Positions 50,630 to 58,915 of a DNA stretch of 64,000 nucleotides are shown piece after piece. How positions within the stretch are numbered: the stretch's first letter is position 1; each line of letters begins with the position of its first letter. Source of the stretch: Henriciella sp. (lineage in GTDB: Bacteria > Pseudomonadota > Alphaproteobacteria > Caulobacterales > Hyphomonadaceae). The stretch lies in assembly GCA_030066975.1 (NCBI GenBank), contig JASJAO010000008.1, forward strand, positions 62,001 to 126,000, read 5' to 3'. The notes below the pieces were generated by a model that was not told the DNA's origin, ran no database searches, and was given only the letters and a program-made list of their open reading frames with translations. Made by a program: the position numbers and the translations under genes.

Positions 50630-51898
50630 CTATGACGCCAGGGTTGAAGGCGCAGCCAGGACATCTTCCACGGTGCGCAGACCCGGCTTGGGACTGCTCA
50701 CCAAAGCCGCCATATTGCCCGGCATGTGTTTGTTATCCAGCATCTTTTCATGGGCCGCCGGAATGTCTGACCAGGAGAAAACTTCCGACATGCAGGGATC
50801 AATGCGGCGATCAATCACCAGCTGGTTGGCGGCCGAGGCCTGTTTCAGATTGGCAAAATGGCTGCCTTGCACGCGTTTCTGACGCATCCAGAGGAAACGC
50901 GCATCCACAGTCAGGTTGAAGCCTGTCGTTCCGGCGCAGATCACCACCATGCCGCCGCGTTTCACCACAAAGACCGAGACCGGGAAGGTTGCCTCGCCCG
51001 GGTGTTCGAAGACGATGTCGACATCTTTCTTGCCGGTGATTTCCCAGATCGCTTTGCCGAATTTGCGGCTCTCGCGCATATAGTCGCCGAACTCAGGGCC
51101 GTTCACTGTGGGCAGCTGTCCCCAGCAGTTGAAATTCTTGCGATTAAGCACGCCTTTTGCGCCCATCGAGCGGACAAAGTCGAACTTGTCATCACTGGAC
51201 ACGACGCCGATTGCGTGGGCGCCGCTCACCGCACACAGCTGAACCCCGAAACTGCCAAGACCGCCTGATGCGCCCCAGACGAGAACATTGTTGCCGGGTT
51301 TGACGATGTGTGGACGGTGCCCGAACAGCATCCGGTAGGCGGTCGCGAGCGTCAGCGTGTAGCAGGCGGCTTCTTCCCATGTGAGATGTTTGGGTCGCGG
51401 CATGCATTGGCGCGCCTGGACGCGGCAGAACTGGGCGAAAGACCCGTCAGGGGTCTCATAGCCCCAGATCCGCTGCGACGGAGAGAACATCGGATCGCCG
51501 CCATTGCACTCCTCATCATCGCCATCATCCTGATTGCAATGGATCACGACTTCGTCGCCGGGTTTGACGCGCGTCACTTTTCGTCCCACGGCCCAGACAA
51601 TGCCGGAGGCATCCGATCCGGCAATATGGAAGTCTGCCTTATGGACGTCGAACGGTGAGATCGGCTCGCCGAGACCGGCCCAGATTCCGTTGTAATTGAC
51701 GCCTGCGGCCATCACCAGGACGAGAACCTCGTCGCTATCAATTTCCGGCACAGGCACCTGTTCGAGCTGCATCGCGGTGGACGGGCGTCCATGACGCTCT
51801 CGCCGGATCGCCCAGGCATGCATCAATTTCGGGACGTGGAATTCAGGTGGGATTTCCCCAACCGCGTAGAGGTCTTTCTGTTCACTGGCTTGTGCCAT
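50630..51898 (-). CDS. ccr: Crotonyl-CoA carboxylase/reductase
   Basis: Reductively carboxylates crotonyl-CoA to ethylmalonyl-CoA with NADPH and CO2, the key step of the ethylmalonyl-CoA pathway for acetyl-CoA assimilation. It has 422 residues of the MDR family: GVNYNGIWAGLG near 70, HIAGSDASGIVWAVG near 93, NADPH-binding VWGASGGLGSFGVQL near 210, and CO2-pocket segments GYETPDGSF and GSHFANLKQA. ATG 51898 with GGAGGA. Ethylmalonyl-CoA mutase lies 2.3 kb away on the other strand. Confidence 0.93.
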   Translation of the reverse strand: MAQASEQKDLYAVGEIPPEFHVPKLMHAWAIRRERHGRPSTAMQLEQVPVPEIDSDEVLVLVMAAGVNYNGIWAGLGEPISPFDVHKADFHIAGSDASGIVWAVGRKVTRVKPGDEVVIHCNQDDGDDEECNGGDPMFSPSQRIWGYETPDGSFAQFCRVQARQCMPRPKHLTWEEAACYTLTLATAYRMLFGHRPHIVKPGNNVLVWGASGGLGSFGVQLCAVSGAHAIGVVSSDDKFDFVRSMGAKGVLNRKNFNCWGQLPTVNGPEFGDYMRESRKFGKAIWEITGKKDVDIVFEHPGEATFPVSVFVVKRGGMVVICAGTTGFNLTVDARFLWMRQKRVQGSHFANLKQASAANQLVIDRRIDPCMSEVFSWSDIPAAHEKMLDNKHMPGNMAALVSSPKPGLRTVEDVLAAPSTLAS

Positions 51899-51997
51899 CT
51901 TGTCCTCCGGCCTAGTAGGCTTGTTGATCACGAAGCCACACCCTCCGACCAAAGATGCCGGATGGCAAGTCAGACGAAGGCCGAAGGGAAATCAAAT

Positions 51998-52867
51998 ATG
52001 ACGCTTGGCACAACGGTGTATTTGAATGGTGCATTTGTGGCGCCGTCACAGGCAAAAATCTCGCCATTTGACCGCGGCTTTCTGTTTGCCCATGCCGCCT
52101 ATGAAGTAACGGCTGTCTTTGACGGGAAACTGATCGACTTCGACGCGCATCTGGCGCGACTGGAAAAGACCCTCAAAGGGATCGAGATCCTTCAACCCAG
52201 TGAAGATTTACGCGCGCTCCACCGGGAGTTGATGGATCGAAATGATCTGACCGAGGGTCTGGTCTACCTGCAAGTGTCTGCCGGTGATCAGGGGCCGCGG
52301 GACTTTGCCGGACCGGAGGAATTGGTACCTTCGGTCTTCATGTTTGTCACGCACACGACTCTGATCGGTGATGTGGCAAGAGACGGCGTGACGGCCGTTC
52401 TGGCGGAAGACACGCGCTGGCTCCGGCGGGACATGAAAACGACGCAGCTCTTGTCGCAAAGCCTCGCCTATCGCGCCGCGCGTCGCAGCGGGGCACATCT
52501 GGCGATTATGCACGAGACCGGTCAGGTTACAGAAGCCGCATCAGCAAACGCCTGGATGGTGACGCAAGACGGCACTTTGGTGACGCGGGATCTGTCGAGA
52601 GCGCTGCTGCCCGGGATCACGCGGGCGTCTGTGGCGCGATTGTTGCGCGAGGCCGGGCTTGAAGTTGAGGAACGGGCCTTCTCCCTTGATGAGCTGCGCA
52701 GCGCCGCAGAAGTGTTCACAAGTTCTACCGGCCAGTTGATCTCGCCGGTCATATCAGTGGACGGTGTGGCGGTGGGGGCTGGTCAGCCCGGACCAGTGAC
52801 ACGACAGGTCCAACGCCTCTATTTCAGCTATCTCGGCGCAAACCCGGATAGATTTGCCTGGCTGTGA
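51998..52867 (+). CDS. Aminotransferase class IV, D-amino acid transaminase-like
   Basis: A 289-residue PLP enzyme. FDRGFLFAHAAYEVTAVFDGKL near residue 25 and the Schiff-base lysine in RWLRRDMKTTQLLS near 148 point to D-alanine aminotransferase rather than BCAT (compare RWxRCDIKSLNLL of Dat). ITRASVARLL follows near residue 208. It likely makes D-glutamate/D-alanine or degrades D-amino acids. ATG 51998; the frame to 51791 is antisense to ccr. Divergent from ccr with 99 bp between. Confidence 0.82.
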   Translation: MTLGTTVYLNGAFVAPSQAKISPFDRGFLFAHAAYEVTAVFDGKLIDFDAHLARLEKTLKGIEILQPSEDLRALHRELMDRNDLTEGLVYLQVSAGDQGPRDFAGPEELVPSVFMFVTHTTLIGDVARDGVTAVLAEDTRWLRRDMKTTQLLSQSLAYRAARRSGAHLAIMHETGQVTEAASANAWMVTQDGTLVTRDLSRALLPGITRASVARLLREAGLEVEERAFSLDELRSAAEVFTSSTGQLISPVISVDGVAVGAGQPGPVTRQVQRLYFSYLGANPDRFAWL

Positions 52868-52877
52868 CCAATCTGGC

Positions 52878-53441
52878 TCATGAGGATCGATCATCCTTGT
52901 CTATGATTTCGCCTTCCACTGTGAAGGCCTCGTCTGATGAGGCATCATAGGGTCGATCGGGTTGCATCTGCGCCATAGCTTCGCGCATTTGTCCCATCAT
53001 GTTCGCCATCTGATTAAAGCCCATGCGCGATGAAATCGAGGCGCCGATCAAAGCAATGATGGCCGGAGCGATTAGAAAGGGCAGGTCCTGGAGAGTGAGG
53101 GAAGGGTTAAACTCAGTGACTTGAAACACCGCAGCGATCAGGGCGGCGACAGCAAACAGGAAGCTGTATCCGAGAAGCCCTGCGCCGAGCCGCTGCAAAC
53201 TGCCGGAAAACGGGTTCTGGGGTGCGGGCTCTGCCTCATCGTTCAGGGCTGCCATCAGTTCCTGGGTCGGCGAAGGGGTCGTTGCGCGGATCACTGCCGT
53301 GGTCAGCGTTGCGACAATCGCCAGAAGGGGCACCAGAATGACAGCCCGGTTCATACCGCCAGCAATTAGGGCCGCAATGATGAAAGCAAGCGGGCCAGCG
53401 GCTCTCAGCAGGATGGGGAAAAATAAGGCAGGCGGCATCAT
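52878..53441 (-). CDS. Membrane protein of unknown function
   Basis: A 187-residue protein with four hydrophobic segments (about residues 5-28, 30-50, 88-110, 122-140) and a polar C-terminus rich in Met/Gln (NQMANMMGQMREAMAQMQ), then acidic. No family is recognised. Convergent with the transaminase gene, with a 10-base gap, and upstream of the SemiSWEET pair's 3' end on the same strand. Confidence 0.7.
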   Translation of the reverse strand: MMPPALFFPILLRAAGPLAFIIAALIAGGMNRAVILVPLLAIVATLTTAVIRATTPSPTQELMAALNDEAEPAPQNPFSGSLQRLGAGLLGYSFLFAVAALIAAVFQVTEFNPSLTLQDLPFLIAPAIIALIGASISSRMGFNQMANMMGQMREAMAQMQPDRPYDASSDEAFTVEGEIIDKDDRSS

Positions 53442-53485
53442 GATCTCCTGTCGTCGAGATGTAATGCCGAATCCCGGTTTCGCAA

Positions 53486-53755
53486 TCAGGCGCGCCGCAA
53501 GGACAGCTTACATCCCAGAATGATTGCAACAAATGCCAGAGACACGCCGTTCGAGAGACAGATCGGTAAACTGCCAATCAGTGTGCCATAGCTGAACCAG
53601 CTGACTTTGCCGGCGGCCAGGAGCGTATAGGTCGAAAGCGACAGGCTGTTCAGGATTTCTGTCCTTAGCCCCATCATCATTTGTGGGATGAAGGCAAAGG
53701 TTGTGCAAAAGGCGGCTGCGATACCAACCAGTTCAATACTTGTCAGAGTGAGCAT
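53486..53755 (-). CDS. SemiSWEET-type transporter, copy 2
   Basis: An 89-residue three-helix protein of the MtN3/saliva (SWEET) family with the PQ motif AFIPQ near residue 22. SemiSWEETs dimerise to form a sugar channel. ATG 53755 has GAGGC 5 bases upstream; the longer frame to 53779 overlaps the previous gene. It lies 10 bases after copy 1 and is only partly similar to it, so the two probably form a co-expressed pair. Confidence 0.85.
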   Translation of the reverse strand: MLTLTSIELVGIAAAFCTTFAFIPQMMMGLRTEILNSLSLSTYTLLAAGKVSWFSYGTLIGSLPICLSNGVSLAFVAIILGCKLSLRRA

Positions 53756-53765
53756 GGCTGCCTCG

Positions 53766-54044
53766 TCATGCCCGTGCAACGAAGCGGCGGTTCGCCATCA
53801 CGGCGCGCAGCTTCATGACCAGAATAAGCGTGGCCAGAACCAGCGTGACCACATTGGCGGCGATTACGGGAAAGCTGCCAATCAGCAAACCGTAAGACGT
53901 CCAACCGGCCACGCCGACCGTGAACATGATATACATGATCAGCGAAATCCCGGCGGTGTCGCCTGTACGCACAACCATCACGGCCTGTGGGACAAATGAG
54001 GCGGTGGTCAGGATAGCGGCGACAAGTCCAATCAGTTCGTGCAT
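53766..54044 (-). CDS. SemiSWEET-type transporter, copy 1
   Basis: A 92-residue three-helix SWEET-family protein with SFVPQ near residue 20 and SYGLLIGSFPVIAANVVTL in the third helix. ATG 54044 is supported by GGAG upstream. Followed directly by copy 2. Natural substrates of SemiSWEETs are mono- or disaccharides; nothing in the surroundings specifies one. The tandem arrangement suggests heterodimers, like a split eukaryotic SWEET. Confidence 0.87.
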   Translation of the reverse strand: MHELIGLVAAILTTASFVPQAVMVVRTGDTAGISLIMYIMFTVGVAGWTSYGLLIGSFPVIAANVVTLVLATLILVMKLRAVMANRRFVARA

Positions 54045-54230
54045 GACAAGGGGCTCCAAGCGTTGACGCAGAGGCCTATAGCTTGAATTGAGTTAGGCTT
54101 CACCGGGCATCGACGTGTCTCTGCTATGCGAAAATGCATGCATATGTGTTCCCTCGCGGCCACTTGCGAGATGCCGATCGGTCGGCCATGCTGCAGTGCA
54201 ACCAGTAGGAAAGTTTGCGGAGCGAAGTGA

Positions 54231-56222
54231 ATGGCAGAGTTTCAGCATAGCCCCGACCGGCCCTGGATTTTCCGAACCTATGCCGGGCATTCGACGGCTG
54301 AAAAATCAAACGCGCTGTATCGCAGCAACCTCTCCAAGGGGCAGACGGGTCTGTCGATTGCATTCGATCTGCCGACCCAGACGGCCTATGACGGGGATCA
54401 CATTCTGGCGCGCGGTGAGGTCGGAAAAGTCGGCGTCCCGGTCGCGCATCTCGGCGATATGCGAACGCTGTTTGCTGAATTGCCGCTGGAAGAGATGAAC
54501 ACGTCCATGACGATTAATGCGCCAGCAGCCTGGCTGCTCGCGCTCTATGTCGCGCTGGCGGATGAGCGCGGGGATGACCGCAAGAAACTGCGCGGGACTA
54601 CCCAAAATGACATCATCAAAGAGTATCTCTCACGCGGCACATATGTGTTTCCGCCCCAGCCCAGTATGCGGCTGATCGCGGATATGGTGAGCTGGTGCTA
54701 TACCGAAGTTCCGAAATGGAACCCGATGAATGTGTGTTCTTATCACTTGCAGGAAGCAGGCGCCACCCCGGAGCAGGAACTGGCCTATGCGCTGGCGACG
54801 GCGTGCGCGGTGCTCGATGCAGTGAAAGCAGGCGGGCAAGTTCCTGAGGAAGATTTCGAGACCGTGTTCGGGCGGATTTCTTTCTTTGTGAATGCCGGGG
54901 TTCGGTTTGTCACCGAGCTTTGCAAGATGCGGGCATTCGTCGACCTGTGGGAAGAGATTGGGCGCGAGCGCTATGGCGTGAGCGATCCCAAAGCGCTGCG
55001 GTTCCGGTACGGTGTGCAGGTCAACTCGCTCGGCCTGACCGAACCGCAGCCGGAGAACAATGTTTACCGCATTCTGATCGAAGCGCTGGCTGTCACATTG
55101 TCTAAACGTGCCCGCTGTCGAGCGCTGCAGCTGCCTGCCTGGAACGAGGCGCTTGGCCTGCCGCGTCCCTGGGATCAGCAATGGTCCTTGCGCATGCAGC
55201 AAATCCTCGCCTTCGAGACTGACCTTCTGGAGTTTGAAGATCTGTTCGATGGTTCACACGTGGTTGAGGCCAAAACCGAAGCGCTGAAAGCCGAGGCCCG
55301 GGCAGAACTCGCCAAAATTGACGGATTTGGCGGCGCGATTGAAGCGGTTGGCTATATGAAAGAAAGCCTCGTTGGGGCGCATATTGACCGCATTCGCGGC
55401 ATTGAAAGCGGCGATCTGAAAGTGGTCGGCGTCAACAGCTATACCAATACCGAAGACAGCCCGCTTGGGGCCGGAAATGACGCGATCCAGACCGTCGATC
55501 CAATGGTCGAGCGCGAGCAAGTTGAGGCTTTGAAAAGCTGGCGGGCAAAACGCGATCAAACGGCCGTCGACGCGGCTCTGGCGGATCTGCGGGCTGCAGC
55601 CGAAGGCACTGGAAACATTATGGAACCGTCAATTGCGGCGGCGAAGGCGGGGGTCACCACGGGTGAGTGGGGCGCGGCGCTGCGCGGCGTGTTCGGCGAA
55701 TATCGCGGGCCAACCGGAGTGGCTGCCGTGATCGAAACCGGGGGCGACGAAGATATTGAAGCGACCAAAGTGAAAGTAGACGCGCTTTCAGAACGTCTGG
55801 GTCGCCGGTTGAAATACGTGCTGGGTAAGCCTGGGCTCGACGGGCATTCGAACGGGGCCGAGCAGATTGCCGCGCGCGCGCGGTCCTGCGGCATGGAGGT
55901 CGTTTATGACGGCATCCGCTTCACCCCAGCCGAAATCGCAGCGCAGGCGAAAGAGGCGAACGCACATGTGGTTGGCCTGTCTATTCTGTCGGGAAGCCAC
56001 CTTGATCTGGTGCGTGAGACATTAAGCGAGATGCGCAAGGCCGGTTTGGATCGTGTCCCGCTGGTTGTCGGCGGGATCATCCCGTTCGAGGACGAGCAGG
56101 CTTTGCGCCAGATGGGCGTGCGCCGGGTCTACACGCCGAAAGACTTCCAGATCACCGAAATCATGGAGGATGTGGTCGATGTGGTTGAAGCCGCGTGGCT
56201 CTCCCCAGAGGCGGCTGAATAG
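54231..56222 (+). CDS. ecm: Ethylmalonyl-CoA mutase (MeaA type)
   Basis: A coenzyme B12 mutase converting (2R)-ethylmalonyl-CoA to methylsuccinyl-CoA. It has 663 residues: an N-terminal TIM-barrel substrate domain with FDLPTQTAYDGDH near residue 45 and TINAPAAWLLALY near 90, and a C-terminal B12 domain with the cobalt-binding GKPGLDGHSNGAEQIA (DxHxxG) near residue 532 and VVGLSILSGSH near 580. The size and N-terminus are those of Ecm/MeaA rather than methylmalonyl-CoA mutase. It matches ccr nearby. Confidence 0.9.
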   Translation: MAEFQHSPDRPWIFRTYAGHSTAEKSNALYRSNLSKGQTGLSIAFDLPTQTAYDGDHILARGEVGKVGVPVAHLGDMRTLFAELPLEEMNTSMTINAPAAWLLALYVALADERGDDRKKLRGTTQNDIIKEYLSRGTYVFPPQPSMRLIADMVSWCYTEVPKWNPMNVCSYHLQEAGATPEQELAYALATACAVLDAVKAGGQVPEEDFETVFGRISFFVNAGVRFVTELCKMRAFVDLWEEIGRERYGVSDPKALRFRYGVQVNSLGLTEPQPENNVYRILIEALAVTLSKRARCRALQLPAWNEALGLPRPWDQQWSLRMQQILAFETDLLEFEDLFDGSHVVEAKTEALKAEARAELAKIDGFGGAIEAVGYMKESLVGAHIDRIRGIESGDLKVVGVNSYTNTEDSPLGAGNDAIQTVDPMVEREQVEALKSWRAKRDQTAVDAALADLRAAAEGTGNIMEPSIAAAKAGVTTGEWGAALRGVFGEYRGPTGVAAVIETGGDEDIEATKVKVDALSERLGRRLKYVLGKPGLDGHSNGAEQIAARARSCGMEVVYDGIRFTPAEIAAQAKEANAHVVGLSILSGSHLDLVRETLSEMRKAGLDRVPLVVGGIIPFEDEQALRQMGVRRVYTPKDFQITEIMEDVVDVVEAAWLSPEAAE

Positions 56223-56236
56223 ATCCCAAACGAAAA

Positions 56237-56262
56237 GGACTGAGGCCGCTAAGCCTCAGTCC
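56237..56262 (-). terminator. Terminator hairpin between mutase and 56256-57311 gene
   Basis: GGACTGAGGC (56237-56246) and GCCTCAGTCC (56253-56262) form a perfect 10-bp stem with a 6-base loop. On the minus strand it is followed by TTTTCG, and it overlaps the stop codon of the minus-strand gene. It probably terminates that gene and may also stop the mutase transcript. Confidence 0.7.
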
Positions 56263-57311
56263 CAAAGGTCGCCCAGTTCGAGCTGATCTACCCAGCTTGC
56301 TCCGGGTGGATCCACGCTGGCATCGCCATGACCGCGCCGTTCCAGGCGGTAGGTCAGGGTCTTGATCGCCGGGCCGGTGCGGGCCCCGGCGGCTTCGACC
56401 GCCGCCACGATGTCGCGCAGCGGGGCTTCTTCCAACTCGGTGTTCGCTTTAGCTTCCGCCTCGGCGAGCCGCCATCCAGCCGCATCCCAGGTCAACGCGA
56501 GCGCTGCCTTGGGGGCGCCATGCCAGACATAGACGGCCATCCGACCGATGGCGATTTCAGTGGTGAAATCACGCAGGCAGTTGGCAAACTCCAAGGCCGT
56601 CGCGATCAGCTGTTTTCGGGTTTGAACCCGCTCAAAAGGAGCAGGCAAAACCGGCGCTGGGCGCGGCGCGCTGAAGACGTGCGGGATCAGGCCACCGGCG
56701 GCCATTTCAAACAGGCGTTTGGTGTCCTTGGCCCGGGCCCATTGACGGGCGATCTGGCCTGCGTGTGCCTCACCCTGCAAACGCAGCGTGATTTTGAACG
56801 CTGAGGCCAAATCAACCGCAGCAGGCAAGTTTGGCACAGCCGCGATGACACCGGCTTCCCGCAACACAGTCGGCAACACGCTGATCGGTGCGAAATTGGC
56901 CGGACGCAGCGTCTCTAGGTGACGCAAGGTCCGGTTCGCATTCGGCTCGGCGAACAGTTCGAGGAAAGTCTCATAGTCAGAAACCTGCCAGAGCTGCTCG
57001 CCCATTTTTGCCAATGCTTTCATAACACCCGCCGTGACACCGTCACCGACGATCAGGCGTGCGACCTGCGCATCGCGGCCGCGCTCGATCACCGATTTCA
57101 GCGTCAGCATCTGGTCTGCACCGACCAGACGATTAACCAGGATCGCCGCAGCGTGGCGACGCGACGCGGGCAGGGCAAAGAAGCCCTCGTGCGGCGCTGG
57201 CCAGAACCAGGCGATCCGATCTGCGTGCTCCCCGGCCAAGTAGCGAAGCAGGGAAGAGACGGGCTGCGATTTGCGAACCCGCAAGGCGTCCTTTGTCTTG
57301 GCAACGGTCAT
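56256..57311 (-). CDS. Conserved-type protein of unknown function
   Basis: A 351-residue cytoplasmic-looking protein: no signal peptide or membrane segment, mixed helices, basic N-terminus. Recognisable patches are WFWPAPHEGFFALPASRRHAA near residue 35 and RTLRHLETLRP near 127, but no family is recognised. It ends at the terminator hairpin. Single gene with a 297-base non-coding region upstream. Confidence 0.7.
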   Translation of the reverse strand: MTVAKTKDALRVRKSQPVSSLLRYLAGEHADRIAWFWPAPHEGFFALPASRRHAAAILVNRLVGADQMLTLKSVIERGRDAQVARLIVGDGVTAGVMKALAKMGEQLWQVSDYETFLELFAEPNANRTLRHLETLRPANFAPISVLPTVLREAGVIAAVPNLPAAVDLASAFKITLRLQGEAHAGQIARQWARAKDTKRLFEMAAGGLIPHVFSAPRPAPVLPAPFERVQTRKQLIATALEFANCLRDFTTEIAIGRMAVYVWHGAPKAALALTWDAAGWRLAEAEAKANTELEEAPLRDIVAAVEAAGARTGPAIKTLTYRLERRGHGDASVDPPGASWVDQLELGDLWD

Positions 57312-57608
57312 GACCGCGCCTCCTCTCTATCACTGAAAGCCCACACCCCGAAAACAGGATGCAGGCCCGTCCTGTCGCCGTTGCGGCGAGGACGACGTGT
57401 TCAAGTTAGATAATTGAGGTCAGGCGCTGCCCGGCAAACGCGAGGAAGCGCTGACACGCCTCCCGATATCGAGAGGCGAATTTCGTAGATGACTACCTAT
57501 TCGCCGCATACGTTATGCTCCGGTTGAAGACAAAGCTGGAAAGAATTTCCAGCCAAGCTCCGCTGATAGCAATGGCTTATGTCTGAATTGTGTCAAAGGC
57601 GCACTTTT
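57312..57608. other. 297-base non-coding region with two hairpins
   Basis: No convincing coding frame. It holds a perfect 8-bp hairpin (GCTGGAAA 57535-57542, loop GAA, TTTCCAGC 57546-57553), which on the minus strand is followed by TTTGTCTT and could terminate the MFS gene. A 6-bp inverted repeat CGCCTC 57457-57462 / GAGGCG 57473-57478 lies around GATATC. A small RNA is possible but unproven. Confidence 0.4.
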
Positions 57609-58847
57609 TTACCGGGATTCGAACAGCTTGCCGCGTTCAGTCAATAGAATGATGCTGAGCGAGCCGAGGCCGAGTCCGACAAAGCCGAACATGACCGGGG
57701 CGACACTGCCGTCAAACTGACTGGCCACCAGGAACCCGAAACTGCTAGCCACGGTACTGGTCGCGAAGCCGTAGGCCGCGCTCGCCGTTCCGGCGATCTT
57801 GCCAAGCGGCTCCATGGCGAGTGCTGAGAAGTTCGCCCCCATCATCCCGAAACAGGCAAAGGTCAGGCAGAAGAGTGGGTAGAACAGGTAGAGATGTTCG
57901 CCCACGAACGTCATGGTGATCGCGTTTATCAAAGACAAGCCCGTGAACGTGAGCAGCACAAAGTGACTGATCCGGCGCATGCCGATCCGCTCCACAATCC
58001 GCGAGTTCATGAAGTTTGCCCCCGCCAGGCTGGCGGCGATCCCGGCAAACCAGAGCGCAAAGGTTTCTTCCATGCCAAACACATCGCTGAAGATCTGTTC
58101 GGAGGCGGCGATGAAGGAAAACAGCGCCCCGAAGATCACGCCGCTCGCGGCCATATAACCGAACGTGACCCGTGAGGTGATCACCTGCAGGTAGGCGCGG
58201 CCCGTCTGCGCCACACTCAGGGGCTGTCTTGCATCTGCGGGCTGTGTTTCGGGCAAGCGGATCTGAACCCAGATCAACAGCGCGATCCCGGCGATCACCA
58301 GGACGCCAAAGGTCCATTGCCAGGGCGCGATCAGCAATACGCCCGCGCCAAGGGTCGGGGCGAGGATCGGTACGACCATGAACACGGTCATGACCAGCGA
58401 CATGACTTTCGCCATGGATCGCCCCGCCATCAGGTCACGCACGATCGAGGCGGCAATCACACGAATGCCTGAGGCGAACACGCCATGAAAGAACCGGGTG
58501 ATCAGCAAGAACCCGAAGGAATCGGTCAGCATGCAGGCGATGCCGGCGGCGATGTATCCGACCAGGCAGATCTGGAGCAGGCCTTTACGGCCAAACCGGT
58601 CAGAGATGGGGCCGAAGAATAGCTGTGGGAAGCCGAAGCCGAAAACATAGGCGAAAATCACCCATTGCTGCTGATTGGCTTCGGCCAGCTGATAATGATC
58701 TGAGATATCGCCCAGCGCGGGCAACATGATGTCGATGGCCAGCGCATTCAGCGCCATCATGCTGGCAATCATCGGCACAAACTCCCACAGCGGCATCGGC
58801 AGAACCGGTGTCGTCTGAGTATCGGGCGTTGCCGTGACTTGGGCCAC
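57609..58847 (-). CDS. MFS multidrug exporter (Bcr/CflA type)
   Basis: A 412-residue 12-helix drug:proton antiporter. DIMLPALGDISDHYQL near residue 39 and GPISDRFGRKGLL near residue 78 are the Bcr/CflA motifs, with FHGVFASGIRVIAASIVRDL in helix 4. The exported compounds are unknown. Single gene, followed by the hairpin at 57535-57553. Confidence 0.87.
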   Translation of the reverse strand: MAQVTATPDTQTTPVLPMPLWEFVPMIASMMALNALAIDIMLPALGDISDHYQLAEANQQQWVIFAYVFGFGFPQLFFGPISDRFGRKGLLQICLVGYIAAGIACMLTDSFGFLLITRFFHGVFASGIRVIAASIVRDLMAGRSMAKVMSLVMTVFMVVPILAPTLGAGVLLIAPWQWTFGVLVIAGIALLIWVQIRLPETQPADARQPLSVAQTGRAYLQVITSRVTFGYMAASGVIFGALFSFIAASEQIFSDVFGMEETFALWFAGIAASLAGANFMNSRIVERIGMRRISHFVLLTFTGLSLINAITMTFVGEHLYLFYPLFCLTFACFGMMGANFSALAMEPLGKIAGTASAAYGFATSTVASSFGFLVASQFDGSVAPVMFGFVGLGLGSLSIILLTERGKLFESR

Positions 58848-58915
58848 CTATTGGTCTTTCCTTGCGAGCAGAGCCCGCCCTTCTGAACCTGCGGCAGGCT
58901 GTCTGCAACCGGAAT

